NCBI GenBank assembly: GCA_025462755.1
Contig: JAOAPF010000174.1
Location: 1-32,783, forward strand
Reading direction: 5' to 3'
Source of the DNA: Edaphobacter sp.
GTDB taxonomy: Bacteria > Acidobacteriota > Terriglobia > Terriglobales > Acidobacteriaceae
Length of the DNA: 32,783 nt
In this document: positions 1 through 6,365 of the stretch, in pieces
How the letters are laid out: every line of letters begins with the position of its first letter
How positions within the stretch are numbered: the first letter of the stretch is position 1
Translations under genes and position numbers: made by a program
Notes under the pieces: model-generated
What the model was told of the DNA's origin: nothing
What the model saw: only the letters and a program-made list of their open reading frames with translations
The model's database searches: none

Positions 1-2
1 AA

Positions 3-239
<237 letters not shown>

Positions 240-277
240 TACTTCGTACCGTTCTCGACGCTTCGCGTATCAAAACG

Positions 278-307
278 AAAGGCGGACTCTCCGGAGTCCG
301 CCTTTTT
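278..307 (+). terminator. Rho-independent terminator after rpoC
   Basis: A perfect 12-bp stem (278-289 with 294-305) closes a TCCG loop. The stem is GC-rich in its upper part, and its 3' arm runs into a T5 tract. It sits 38 bases after the rpoC stop codon. Confidence 0.9.
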
Positions 308-438
308 ATTTGCTCCATCGCATGCTTTGTGATTCCCGCAAATTGCACCGGACAGGTGCCGCCAATGCGGCTTGCGGTATATAGGTGTATACTTCCCGCC
401 CTCGGCCCCGAATAAAAATTCCAGTGGAAGGTGTGGAT

Positions 439-933
439 ATGAAAACCATAACGAGATCCAATATCTATGTGTCGATGACCGCGATGATTCTGACGGCGGC
501 GCTTGCCGTCCCGGCGGTGGCAAAGCAACAAGTACCCTTCAAGGGCACGATACAGGGAGATGACCGCGACACGTTCATCTCCGAAACAACAGTATTGGTC
601 ACTACCACTGGCACGGGAATCGGCGCCCATATGGGCCAATTCTCATTCACCCTGGAAAGTACGGTAGACCTCACGCTCGGTACTGACACAGGGTTTGCTC
701 ATTTCATCGCGGCCAATGGGGACAGCATCTATGCAACGATTGTCGGATCGGGTGCACCGACTGATAACCCCGATATCATCAGCATCATGGAAACCTGCAC
801 CATTACCGGGGGCACGGGTCGATTCGAGGGAGCCCAGGGGAGCTTTACCGTGGAGCGCCAGGCAAACGGGGCAACGTTTGTCACCTCCGGCACGTTTGAC
901 GGGACGATAACCTCCCCGGGTGCAGCTCACTGA
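439..933 (+). CDS. Small exported protein of unknown function
   Basis: A 164-residue protein that I do not recognise by family. It begins with a signal peptide: basic MKTITR, a hydrophobic stretch around residues 11-28, and a likely cleavage after AVPAVA. The mature part is rich in Thr, Gly and Ser and alternates polar and hydrophobic residues (for example TITGGTGRFEGAQGSF), suggesting a beta-sheet fold. The GGTGRFEGAxG pattern recalls allene-oxide-cyclase-like or other small secreted beta-barrel proteins, but this is only a resemblance. I chose the ATG at 439 because GGAAGG lies 7 bases upstream and the signal peptide starts there. An upstream GTG at 385 in the same frame would add 18 residues unlike a signal peptide. 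It probably acts in the periplasm or outside the cell. Confidence 0.75.
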   Translation: MKTITRSNIYVSMTAMILTAALAVPAVAKQQVPFKGTIQGDDRDTFISETTVLVTTTGTGIGAHMGQFSFTLESTVDLTLGTDTGFAHFIAANGDSIYATIVGSGAPTDNPDIISIMETCTITGGTGRFEGAQGSFTVERQANGATFVTSGTFDGTITSPGAAH

Positions 934-952
934 CAAAAGTCGACACTCACGC

Positions 953-1032
953 CGGGTGCCCTATCTACGGCGCGTCTCTTGCGCCGAAGGTGGGCATTCG
1001 CGCTCAGCGCGAACCGTTTTCCTTCCGATCTG
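953..1032 (+). repeat. Modular hairpin repeat, copy A
   Basis: The first of the GGGTGCCC repeats. It reads CGGGTGCCC, an inner stem (GGCGC with GCGCC), GTGGGCA, then a second hairpin TTCGCGC/GCGCGAA and a tail containing CCTTCCGATCTG. The same tail follows copy G at 2723. Non-coding, directly after the exported-protein gene. Confidence 0.75.
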
Positions 1033-1085
1033 TCAGTGACCCACATTAATTTGACGATTCCCTGACAAATTACATCCTCTCCCGG

Positions 1086-1174
1086 CTGGTGGCCCACCCT
1101 CAGCTTCATCAATTCCGACCAACCACAAATAATCGGGTGCCCCATCCTTCGCGCATTTTGCGAAGGGTGGGATG
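1086..1174 (+). repeat. Modular hairpin repeat, copy B (lacks second hairpin)
   Basis: A leader containing GGTGGCCCA is followed by CGGGTGCCCCAT. The inner stem is CCTTCGC (1146-1152) pairing with GCGAAGG (1160-1166) around the loop GCATTTT. It ends in GTGGGATG instead of GTGGGCATTCGCGC, so the second hairpin of the other copies is missing. Confidence 0.7.
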
Positions 1175-1211
1175 CAAACAGATTGGTGGGCGAGTTTTTT
1201 GTGTCTGGCGT

Positions 1212-1364
1212 GTGGCCCATACATAAAAACTACCGACACATCGGGTGCCCCATTCATGCGCATGAGTGGGCATTCGCGCTCTGCGCGAACCGTCTCCGCT
1301 AAACTCACCTTATTTCGCCGAGTCGAACCGGCACTACTATTTAAACATTGGAAGAAATAATTTG
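1212..1364 (+). repeat. Modular hairpin repeat, copy C, with duplicated right flank
   Basis: A GTGGCCCATACATAAAAAC leader, then CGGGTGCCCCAT, a short inner palindrome CATGCGCATG with almost no loop, AGTGGGCA, and the second hairpin ending at 1292. The flank 1293-1364 is about 72 bases long and reappears with substitutions after copy E (1575-1645), so more than the hairpins was duplicated. Confidence 0.75.
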
Positions 1365-1475
1365 GCGGGTGGCCCATACATAAAAACTACCGACACATCG
1401 GGTGCCCCATTCATGCGGTCTTCTCGCATGAGTGGGCATTCGCGCTCCGCGCGAACCGCTTTCCTTCCTGATTGC
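1364..1475 (+). repeat. Modular hairpin repeat, copy D
   Basis: The leader GGCGGGTGGCCCATACATA leads to CGGGTGCCCCAT. The inner stem is CATGCG/CGCATG around a GTCTTCT loop, then AGTGGGCA and the TTCGCGC/GCGCGAA hairpin ending at 1458. It is followed by CTTTCCTTCCTGATTG, a variant of the copy A tail. Confidence 0.8.
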
Positions 1476-1479
1476 TTTA

Positions 1480-1645
1480 GGCGGGTGGCCCATACATAGA
1501 AACTACCCAAACATCGGGTGCCCGATTCATGCGGTCTCATCGCATGAGCGGGCATTCGCGCTCTGCGCGAACCCTCTCCGCTAAACTCACTTATTTCTCC
1601 GAGCCGAACCGGCATTGCTATTCAAACAATGGAAAAAATAATTTG
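1480..1645 (+). repeat. Modular hairpin repeat, copy E, with duplicated right flank
   Basis: The same leader as copy D with single-base changes. In the stem, CCCC has become CCCG and the facing GTGGG has become GCGGG. The inner stem CATGCG/CGCATG encloses GTCTCAT. The second hairpin ends at 1573, and the 1575-1645 flank matches the flank of copy C. Confidence 0.8.
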
Positions 1646-1802
1646 CACATTGCGGGTTGCCTGACACTGAAAAATAAATCAACTTTCTTCCATACGATTA
1701 ACCGAAAAACCCCATCCACACAAGTTGGCATGACAAATGCTCTCACCCAATGCGAGGACATTCCTCGAACGAAAAACTGTACCTCCCCGGAGACTCGTAT
1801 TG

Positions 1803-2423
1803 ATGTTTAAGCGCTTTGTCGTCCTTGCTGCTCTAACTCTTAGCAGTGTTGCTGTCGCCCATGCCGATTCCATCAGTGGCTTCTTTTCTTCCACCGGAAC
1901 GGAATCTTTTACCAACTCGTCCATCACCTTTCCCCCCGGCAGTGCGGTAGTCGCAGGTGCCGTTGGAGGTACCTTTGCAAACTACTTGACAGTCGGCAAT
2001 CCAATCACCTTCCTCTCCGGAGCACTCCCCTATTCACAGGGGCAAAACTCAACTCCCGGAGGAACTCCGATCCAACTCTTCACGACAACGCAGGCAGGCG
2101 AAACCTTCGCTTTCGATCTGACCGGCTATAACGCAGGCTTTATCAATAATGGAGCCATGGGCTGCGACAGCGGCAGCACGTGCCTCCTTGTCACGGGCAC
2201 TGGCTTCTTCACGGGCACCGGGGCGGTGAACTTCACCAATAGCCCTGCCACCTTCGTGTTTACCTCTAATTACGCGCCCGGTGAGCCAGTGGGCGGCATA
2301 ACATCGTCATCCGCGTCGGCCTCAGCTGTTCCGTCGGCGGTTCCTGAGCCGGCTTCGCTCGTGCTCTTCGGCTCCGGCTTGCTCGGAGTCGTCGGGATCG
2401 CGCGTCGCAAGTTCAGCGTCTAG
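1803..2423 (+). CDS. PEP-CTERM sorting domain protein
   Basis: A 206-residue exported protein. The N-terminus MFKRFVVLAALTLSSVAVAHA is a signal peptide. The C-terminus has the tripartite PEP-CTERM signal: VPEPASLVLFG, a hydrophobic stretch, and the basic end ARRKF. In this family the tail is recognised by exosortase, which releases the protein to the cell surface or exopolysaccharide matrix; no exosortase gene is in the window. The middle is rich in Ser, Thr, Gly, Phe and Asn with no catalytic motif I recognise. Two Cys (in MGCDSGSTC) could form a disulfide. The ATG at 1803 is preferred over an in-frame upstream start at 1737 because GGAG lies 10 bases before it and the signal peptide begins there. 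It sits alone between repeat clusters. Confidence 0.88.
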   Translation: MFKRFVVLAALTLSSVAVAHADSISGFFSSTGTESFTNSSITFPPGSAVVAGAVGGTFANYLTVGNPITFLSGALPYSQGQNSTPGGTPIQLFTTTQAGETFAFDLTGYNAGFINNGAMGCDSGSTCLLVTGTGFFTGTGAVNFTNSPATFVFTSNYAPGEPVGGITSSSASASAVPSAVPEPASLVLFGSGLLGVVGIARRKFSV

Positions 2424-2437
2424 TCTTATTCTTCTGT

Positions 2438-2469
2438 CCAAACGGGAGCCGAACCTGGCTCCCGTTTGG
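2438..2469 (+). terminator. Hairpin terminator after the PEP-CTERM gene
   Basis: A perfect 13-bp stem (2438-2450 with 2457-2469) with a GAACCT loop, 14 bases after the stop codon. The 3' arm ends GTTTGG with no long T tract, so it may be a weak terminator. Repeat copy F begins within the last bases of the stem. Confidence 0.65.
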
Positions 2470-2566
2470 CGGGTGGCCCACATCTAACCGATCAAAATAA
2501 TCTGGGTGTCCCATCTTCGGCGCGTCTTCTGCGCCTAAGGTGGGCATTCGCGCTCCGCGCGAACCG
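2468..2566 (+). repeat. Modular hairpin repeat, copy F
   Basis: A GGCGGGTGGCCCACA leader, then GGGTGTCCCAT. The inner stem is GGCGC/GCGCC around GTCTTCT, like that of copy A, followed by AAGGTGGGCA and the TTCGCGC/GCGCGAA hairpin. It ends immediately before the remnant of a PIN-domain gene. Confidence 0.8.
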
Positions 2567-2570
2567 CTTT

Positions 2571-2696
2571 CCTATCGGCAAACACCACAGCGACCCCTTC
2601 GACCGTCTCCTGATCGCCCAGACCCTCACCGAATCGCTGCCCATCCTCACCGGAGACCGCGCCTTCGCCAGCTATGGAATAAAGCTGGTGTGGTAG
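2571..2696 (+). pseudogene. PIN-domain (VapC-like) toxin, C-terminal remnant
   Basis: The last 41 codons of a PIN-domain ribonuclease gene survive in frame to a TAG. HHSDPFDRLLIAQTL and LPILTGDRAFASYG are the standard C-terminal half of VapC-type PIN proteins, containing the DPFDR block and the late acidic residue of the active site (TGDRAF). The N-terminal two thirds, with the first catalytic Asp and Glu, are absent; repeat copy F occupies the place where they should be. No VapB-like antitoxin gene lies upstream. In family terms VapC cleaves RNA and is neutralised by VapB; this fragment should be inactive. Reading on from the repeat gives an open frame, but nothing suggests it is expressed. 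Confidence 0.75.
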
Positions 2697-2722
2697 GTCA
2701 GCATCGCGCCCGGAGACAGCCA

Positions 2723-2830
2723 GGCGGGCGGCCGACACATGAATTACTCATATCGGGTGCCCCGTTCATGCGGTCTCATGCATGAGTGGGCATTCGCGCT
2801 CAGCGCGAACCGTTTTTTCCTTCCGATCTG
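2723..2830 (+). repeat. Modular hairpin repeat, copy G
   Basis: Leader GGCGGGCGGCCGACACAT, then CGGGTGCCCCGT, a CATGCGGTCTCATGCATG inner arm, AGTGGGCA, and the second hairpin ending at 2812. The tail CCTTCCGATCTG matches the tail of copy A. It starts 26 bases after the VapC remnant stop codon and in the same orientation as copy F. Confidence 0.8.
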
Positions 2831-2885
2831 GCAGGCAATCTTCTGTCGAAAATCTCCCCTCATTCGTCCATCGCATCCAACCCTG

Positions 2886-3470
2886 ATGCGTCTCTTCCTC
2901 GGCCTCCCCATCCCACCCGAGCTAGCCCAGGCCCTCACCCGCCTCACGGCAGCAATTGAGCTCCCCAAAAGCCGCAGGACTGCCGCCGAAAACATCCACC
3001 TCACCCTCGTCTTCCTGGGAGAGGTCGCCGAACCCACCCTCACGCTCATCGAACAGGAACTCTCCGAACTCGCCTTCGCTCCCTTTCCACTAAAATTCAC
3101 CAGCCTGAACACCTTCCCGCTAGCAGGCGTCCTCTTCGCCGAGATCGAACCGTCTCCCGCCCTTCTCCACCTGCAGGCAGAAGTCGCCAGTAGCATGCGC
3201 CTCTGCGGCTTCGCCCCGGAAGCCCGTCCCTATCACCCTCACATCACCCTCGCCCGCTTCCACGGCCCGCTACGCCTCAGCCTAGGCCAACGAGCGCTCT
3301 CACCCTCACTCCATCCAAGCTTCATCGCCGACACCGTTAACCTTTACCGGAGCCACTTGACCCCCACCCGCCCCCGTTACGAGATCCTCGCCCAAAAAAA
3401 GTCCACCAAACCGAGGCGCCCGCCACCCGGGCCTGATCCAATTCCCAAAACGGAAAAGCCAAAAAAATAA
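2886..3470 (+). CDS. thpR: RNA 2',3'-cyclic phosphodiesterase (2'-5' RNA ligase family)
   Basis: A 194-residue member of the 2H phosphoesterase superfamily. ThpR opens 2',3'-cyclic phosphate ends of RNA to 2'-phosphates and was first described as a 2'-5' RNA ligase. Both catalytic HxTx motifs are present: HLTL at residues 38-41, in the usual setting NIHLTLVFLGE, and HITL at 119-122, in PHITLARF. The opening MRLFLGLPIPPEL is typical of the family, so I chose the ATG at 2886; the longer open frame upstream runs through repeat copy G. The last 25 residues are Pro- and Lys-rich and probably disordered, a short extension beyond the domain. It stands alone, followed by an AT-rich spacer. Confidence 0.9.
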   Translation: MRLFLGLPIPPELAQALTRLTAAIELPKSRRTAAENIHLTLVFLGEVAEPTLTLIEQELSELAFAPFPLKFTSLNTFPLAGVLFAEIEPSPALLHLQAEVASSMRLCGFAPEARPYHPHITLARFHGPLRLSLGQRALSPSLHPSFIADTVNLYRSHLTPTRPRYEILAQKKSTKPRRPPPGPDPIPKTEKPKK

Positions 3471-3636
3471 ATCCCAAAAAAACGTCAAATTTTTCGAGAC
3501 CGAATTAGCGCTGTTTTCTCACCATCTTTCACCAGCATCCCACCACAAATTCACCATCAAAAAACCACGATGTGACGTCACGTTTTCGCAAAAACCCCCA
3601 CAAAAACACCACTCCACCACACCAGAAAAATTTAGC

Positions 3637-3666
3637 AAAAAAAAACAGCAGAGCCGAAGCTCTGCC
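3637..3666 (-). terminator. Terminator of the leftward exported-protein gene (possibly bidirectional)
   Basis: On the minus strand, GCAGAGC pairs with GCTCTGC around a TTCG tetraloop (3648-3665), followed two bases later by an unbroken run of nine T (3637-3645). It lies 21 bases after the stop codon at 3687. On the plus strand the same stem is followed by CGCCGTTTTGTT, so it may also stop transcription from thpR. Confidence 0.88.
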
Positions 3667-3686
3667 GCCGTTTTGTTCTAAGACCA

Positions 3687-4289
3687 TCAGTTGCTAGGAG
3701 AAAAAACCACATAAGCATTAGCCGTGCCGATGTTCGTGCCGGCCTGCACAACCGGTCCGCCAAATATGGTGTTAAGCGTCGAAGCTGCGGCGGGTGCAAG
3801 AGTTAGAACCAGGCCATTCACCTGCAATACACCAGACTGAAGCTGCAACGGAAGCGTAAGGGTTGGAGGAGGTTGAACGTTGAACAACGCTATACGGGCG
3901 GCGAAGTGATCGTTGACGATATAGTCTGCGGTTATAACGATATTGGTTGCATTGCTGGTGTCGAGAGTAAAGTTTTGGATGCGAATGATCGTACCGGCAG
4001 CATTGACGAGCAATCCCCCGGTATGTTGAATCTCACCTGCAGAAGTCGCCAAATCAAGCGCGCCGCCAGTTGCCCGAACGGTAAACGAGTTGTTTTGAAG
4101 CACGTTGTTGTGAAGATCCGTGATCACGGCACCCAGACCCTGGATCGAATTGACGAAGCTGGAGCTGAGCTGCACGGTGGTGCGTCCGAAATCGACGGAC
4201 GGAGTTTGTGACGGGCTCTGTGCATGCACAAGCGAAGCCGTGCAGGCGAGAGCGACGACGAAGAGGGCTTTGCTCAGGGAACGTTTCAT
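3687..4289 (-). CDS. Exported protein of unknown function
   Basis: A 200-residue protein with a clear signal peptide, MKRSLSKALFVVALACTASLVHA, probably cut before QSPSQTP. The mature part is predicted to be mostly beta strand: it alternates short hydrophobic blocks with Asn, Thr and Gly, and has no Cys after the signal. I recognise no catalytic motif. Residues 40-150 contain repeated phrases of the form TVRATGGALDLATSAGEIQHTGGL and IRIQNFTLDTSNATNIVITADYIV, which recall secreted proteins built from stacked beta strands, such as HtaA-like or choice-of-anchor domains; this is a loose comparison. Its start is supported by GAGG about 10 bases upstream on the minus strand. It is divergent from the Rid-family gene across a long gap. 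Confidence 0.8.
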   Translation of the reverse strand: MKRSLSKALFVVALACTASLVHAQSPSQTPSVDFGRTTVQLSSSFVNSIQGLGAVITDLHNNVLQNNSFTVRATGGALDLATSAGEIQHTGGLLVNAAGTIIRIQNFTLDTSNATNIVITADYIVNDHFAARIALFNVQPPPTLTLPLQLQSGVLQVNGLVLTLAPAAASTLNTIFGGPVVQAGTNIGTANAYVVFSPSN

Positions 4290-4464
4290 TGTTGTTTACC
4301 TCAGGGAGTAACAAGAATCGCTCATGCGGTTACATCCGAACGATCGCAGGTGGACGAGAGCTCCAGGACCCGTTCGCGATTCGGACAAGGTATCGTGGAC
4401 GGACGTGCATACCGAGTACACGCGGCGTATGTGACCTCCGCTGCGGCTTTTATATATTGCTAAA

Positions 4465-4656
4465 GTTTCATCCGGTATACAACCTTTGGGTCATCGTTTT
4501 GCCTCAATTTCTTGAGGAATGTTGAACCCGGATGAGACAACACCCAATAGCGCCAAAACCTGAATGTCGGCCGAGCTTCTTAACGACAGCTCGAAAACCG
4601 GAGCGTCGAAGGCGGATGGACCGCCCGAAAAGGCAGTAATCCCAAGCCGACATTCA
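4465..4656 (+). ncRNA. Candidate structured RNA or leader in a divergent gap
   Basis: The gap 4290-4749 carries no gene I can support but has two nested dyads. In the first, 4465-4475 pairs with 4528-4538 over 11 positions. One pair is G-U if the RNA is the plus strand, but would be a C-A mismatch on the minus strand. Inside it, CCTCAA-TTTC-TTGAGG forms a hairpin (4502-4517). In the second, TGAATGTCGGC (4561-4571) pairs perfectly with GCCGACATTCA (4646-4656). It encloses CGAGCT/AGCTCG (4572-4577 with 4588-4593) and GGCGG/CCGCC (4611-4625). The arrangement looks like a multibranched RNA ahead of the Rid gene, but could also be a decayed repeat or protein-binding site. No known riboswitch consensus fits by eye. 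Confidence 0.35.
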
Positions 4657-4749
4657 ACGGGCAAGCGCCACCCAAAGGCTTAGACGGACGTGTACTTGTC
4701 AGAATAGTATTCCGACTATGAGACCGAATGAACTGAAGGACTTGAGGCG

Positions 4750-5154
4750 ATGACCCATAGAATCCACAATATCGGAATCGCGGCCCAGATCGGCGGCTGC
4801 AGCGACGCAGTCGAAACTGGCTCAAACCTGCGCTGGCTGCTGACCTCCGGCACGCCCGGACTTCAGATGAACGGCGACTTGCCCACCGATATTGCCGGCC
4901 AGGCCGAACTCGCCTGGAAGCATATCGTCCGCATGCTGAACCGGGCCGAAATGACAGTCGCTGATGTGGTGAAGGTCACACAATATCTAACGCGGGCTGA
5001 AGACATCCCCGCCTACTCCAAAGTGTGCGCGCGCTTCCTCGGTAATGCGAGCCCAACCTCGACGCTTCTAGTCGTAGCCCAACTCGTGCGCCCTGAATTC
5101 CTCGTCGAAGTCGAAATCATCGCCGCCAAGGCTGAGCCGAAGGTCGGCGAATGA
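4750..5154 (+). CDS. Rid family (YjgF/YER057c/UK114) protein
   Basis: A 134-residue protein of the Rid superfamily, small trimeric proteins of which the RidA type hydrolyses reactive enamines and imines. The family shows in LLTSGTPGLQMNGDLP near residues 30-45, QAELAWKHIVRMLNRAEMTVADVVKVTQYLT in the middle, and the C-terminal STLLVVAQLVRPEFLVEVEIIA. In the RidA archetype a catalytic Arg lies just before the strand here reading STLLVV. By my alignment that position is Ser, so this is probably a Rid subgroup without proven imine deaminase activity. The start ATG has GAGG 6 bases upstream. A possible structured leader lies in the gap before it, with TTGTCA at 4696 as a weak -35 candidate. The SRPBCC gene follows 120 bases later. 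Confidence 0.88.
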   Translation: MTHRIHNIGIAAQIGGCSDAVETGSNLRWLLTSGTPGLQMNGDLPTDIAGQAELAWKHIVRMLNRAEMTVADVVKVTQYLTRAEDIPAYSKVCARFLGNASPTSTLLVVAQLVRPEFLVEVEIIAAKAEPKVGE

Positions 5155-5274
5155 TTTCGCGGTCTCCCCATCGACTTTCCCAAATAATGGAGGCTCGGAC
5201 TCCCGGTTGCGGACCTCAAATTCTTGCGTTCAACACTCTCCGGCTATACTTACCTTCAATCCCAGGAGATCACC

Positions 5275-5802
5275 ATGCTGAAGTTTATCGGCATCCTTGC
5301 CGTCGTAGCCATTTGCGTCATTCTCATTCTCGCAGCGATGAAACCCTCAACTTTCATCGTGGAACGCTCCGTCTCCATCAACGCGACGCCGGATAAAATC
5401 GCTCCGCTGATCAACGACTTCCACAGCTGGAACACGTGGTCACCATGGGCGAAGCTCGATCCCACTATGAAGACCGTCTACTCCGGCGCGCCCAGCGGCG
5501 TCGGTTCAGTCTACGAGTGGGAAGGCAACAGCAAAGTCGGTAAGGGGCGCATGGAGGTGACCTCCATCCAACCCGCCAAGACCTCCATCAAGCTCGATTT
5601 CTTGAAGCCTTTTGAGGGCCACAACACCGCCGACTTCGTGCTCGAGCCCCAGGGCCCCGCAACCCGCGTAACCTGGGTCATGTACGGACCTTTGAACTTC
5701 ATTCCCGGCAAACTGATGAGCGTCTTCACCAATATGGACACGATGATCGGCGACGACTTTCAAAGAGGCTTGGCCAACCTGAAGGCCGCCGCGGAAAAAT
5801 AA
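5275..5802 (+). CDS. SRPBCC family protein with N-terminal membrane anchor
   Basis: A 175-residue protein. Residues 2-22 (LKFIGILAVVAICVILILAA) are one hydrophobic segment that should anchor it in the inner membrane. The rest is an SRPBCC (START/Bet v1-like) domain of the polyketide cyclase type. It opens with FIVERSVSINATPDKIAPLINDFHSWNTWSPW, the usual first strand and helix, followed by GVGSVYEWEGNSKVGKGRMEV and a last long helix. These domains form a deep cavity for hydrophobic ligands; the ligand here cannot be told. The ATG at 5275 has AGGAG 7 bases upstream and gives a natural membrane segment; an upstream in-frame start at 5224 would put 17 polar residues in front. A hairpin terminator follows. 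Confidence 0.88.
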   Translation: MLKFIGILAVVAICVILILAAMKPSTFIVERSVSINATPDKIAPLINDFHSWNTWSPWAKLDPTMKTVYSGAPSGVGSVYEWEGNSKVGKGRMEVTSIQPAKTSIKLDFLKPFEGHNTADFVLEPQGPATRVTWVMYGPLNFIPGKLMSVFTNMDTMIGDDFQRGLANLKAAAEK

Positions 5803-5824
5803 ACAACGCAACTACACGCACAAC

Positions 5825-5856
5825 AAGGGCGGCCTCGAAAGAGTTCGCCTTTTTTA
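5825..5856 (+). terminator. Terminator after the SRPBCC gene
   Basis: The arms GGCG..CTC and GAG..CGCC, with an internal mismatch, enclose a GAAA loop and run into a T6 tract. It lies about 22 bases after the stop and directly beside the end of the convergent gene at 5854. Confidence 0.65.
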
Positions 5857-6321
5857 TTGTGTTGCGATGCCAAGATCCGTGGCAGCACTGGCCTCGATCT
5901 CTTCGCGTGTTGGAGGTATCCATTCAGCGCGAGCTTCAGTGGATGCAATAACGTCGAAGTCGTAGAAGCGGCGAAACAGGTCGCGCTGCGGAGTAAAGCG
6001 CTCAACAGCAAGTGCTGCAAACTCCACTCGGGCGATCGGCTGGGCGTGCAAAAGAAGGGCGTCGAGAACCTTGATCCAGAACACGGTGATAGTTTCATGG
6101 TAGCCGGAAGTCGCAGTATTCTTCCCACCGACGGCTTCGTTGTAGCGGCGGACACACTTCCGCATATGGTGGATAGCGGATGACTGTCCAAGGCGATGAA
6201 CGTAACACGCCCCGGCGAGCAGATGCGCTCCGTGAGTCCAGCGCTCCTTGGGCAGCGTGCCTGATTCAAAACCGGCAAGGAATTCGTCGATCTCAGTTTC
6301 CGTTATAGGGAGCGGAATCAT
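5854..6321 (-). CDS. Conserved protein of unknown function
   Basis: A 155-residue soluble, probably all-helical protein with no signal peptide. I have a general memory of related uncharacterised bacterial proteins sharing the blocks FLAGFESGTLPKERWTHGAH near the start and NTATSGYHETITVFW in the middle, but I know no function for them. The conserved His residues (WTHGAHLL, GYHETI) and the Glu in YHET could bind a metal, which is only a suggestion. The ATG at 6321 has AAGGAAGAGA just upstream on the minus strand. It is 44 bases downstream of the dipeptidase gene on the same strand and could be co-transcribed with it; its stop abuts the terminator of the SRPBCC gene. Confidence 0.82.
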   Translation of the reverse strand: MIPLPITETEIDEFLAGFESGTLPKERWTHGAHLLAGACYVHRLGQSSAIHHMRKCVRRYNEAVGGKNTATSGYHETITVFWIKVLDALLLHAQPIARVEFAALAVERFTPQRDLFRRFYDFDVIASTEARAEWIPPTREEIEASAATDLGIATQ

Positions 6322-6365
6322 TCTCTTCCTTTACGCGTCTTGCAAAACAAATGTTCCACTCGAGA

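Noticed and set aside
1021-1031. CTTCCGATCT, which matches the end of a sequencing adapter, at 1021 and again near 2820.
   Set aside because: Only ten bases match and the flanks are not adapter sequence. It is part of the conserved tail of repeat copies A and G.
953-1645. The clustered repeats with similar spacing could be taken for a CRISPR array.
   Set aside because: The units are imperfect, 80-160 bases apart and self-complementary over their whole length, with no unique spacers of uniform size and no cas genes.
4611-4650. GGCGGATGG-ACCGCC followed by AAAAGGC as a fluoride riboswitch.
   Set aside because: The loop and downstream pseudoknot bases of the fluoride aptamer are not present, and no fluoride exporter gene follows.
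4580-4825. An 81-codon minus-strand frame overlapping the start of the Rid gene.
   Set aside because: No family resemblance, and it overlaps both the inverted repeats and the Rid coding start. Probably chance.
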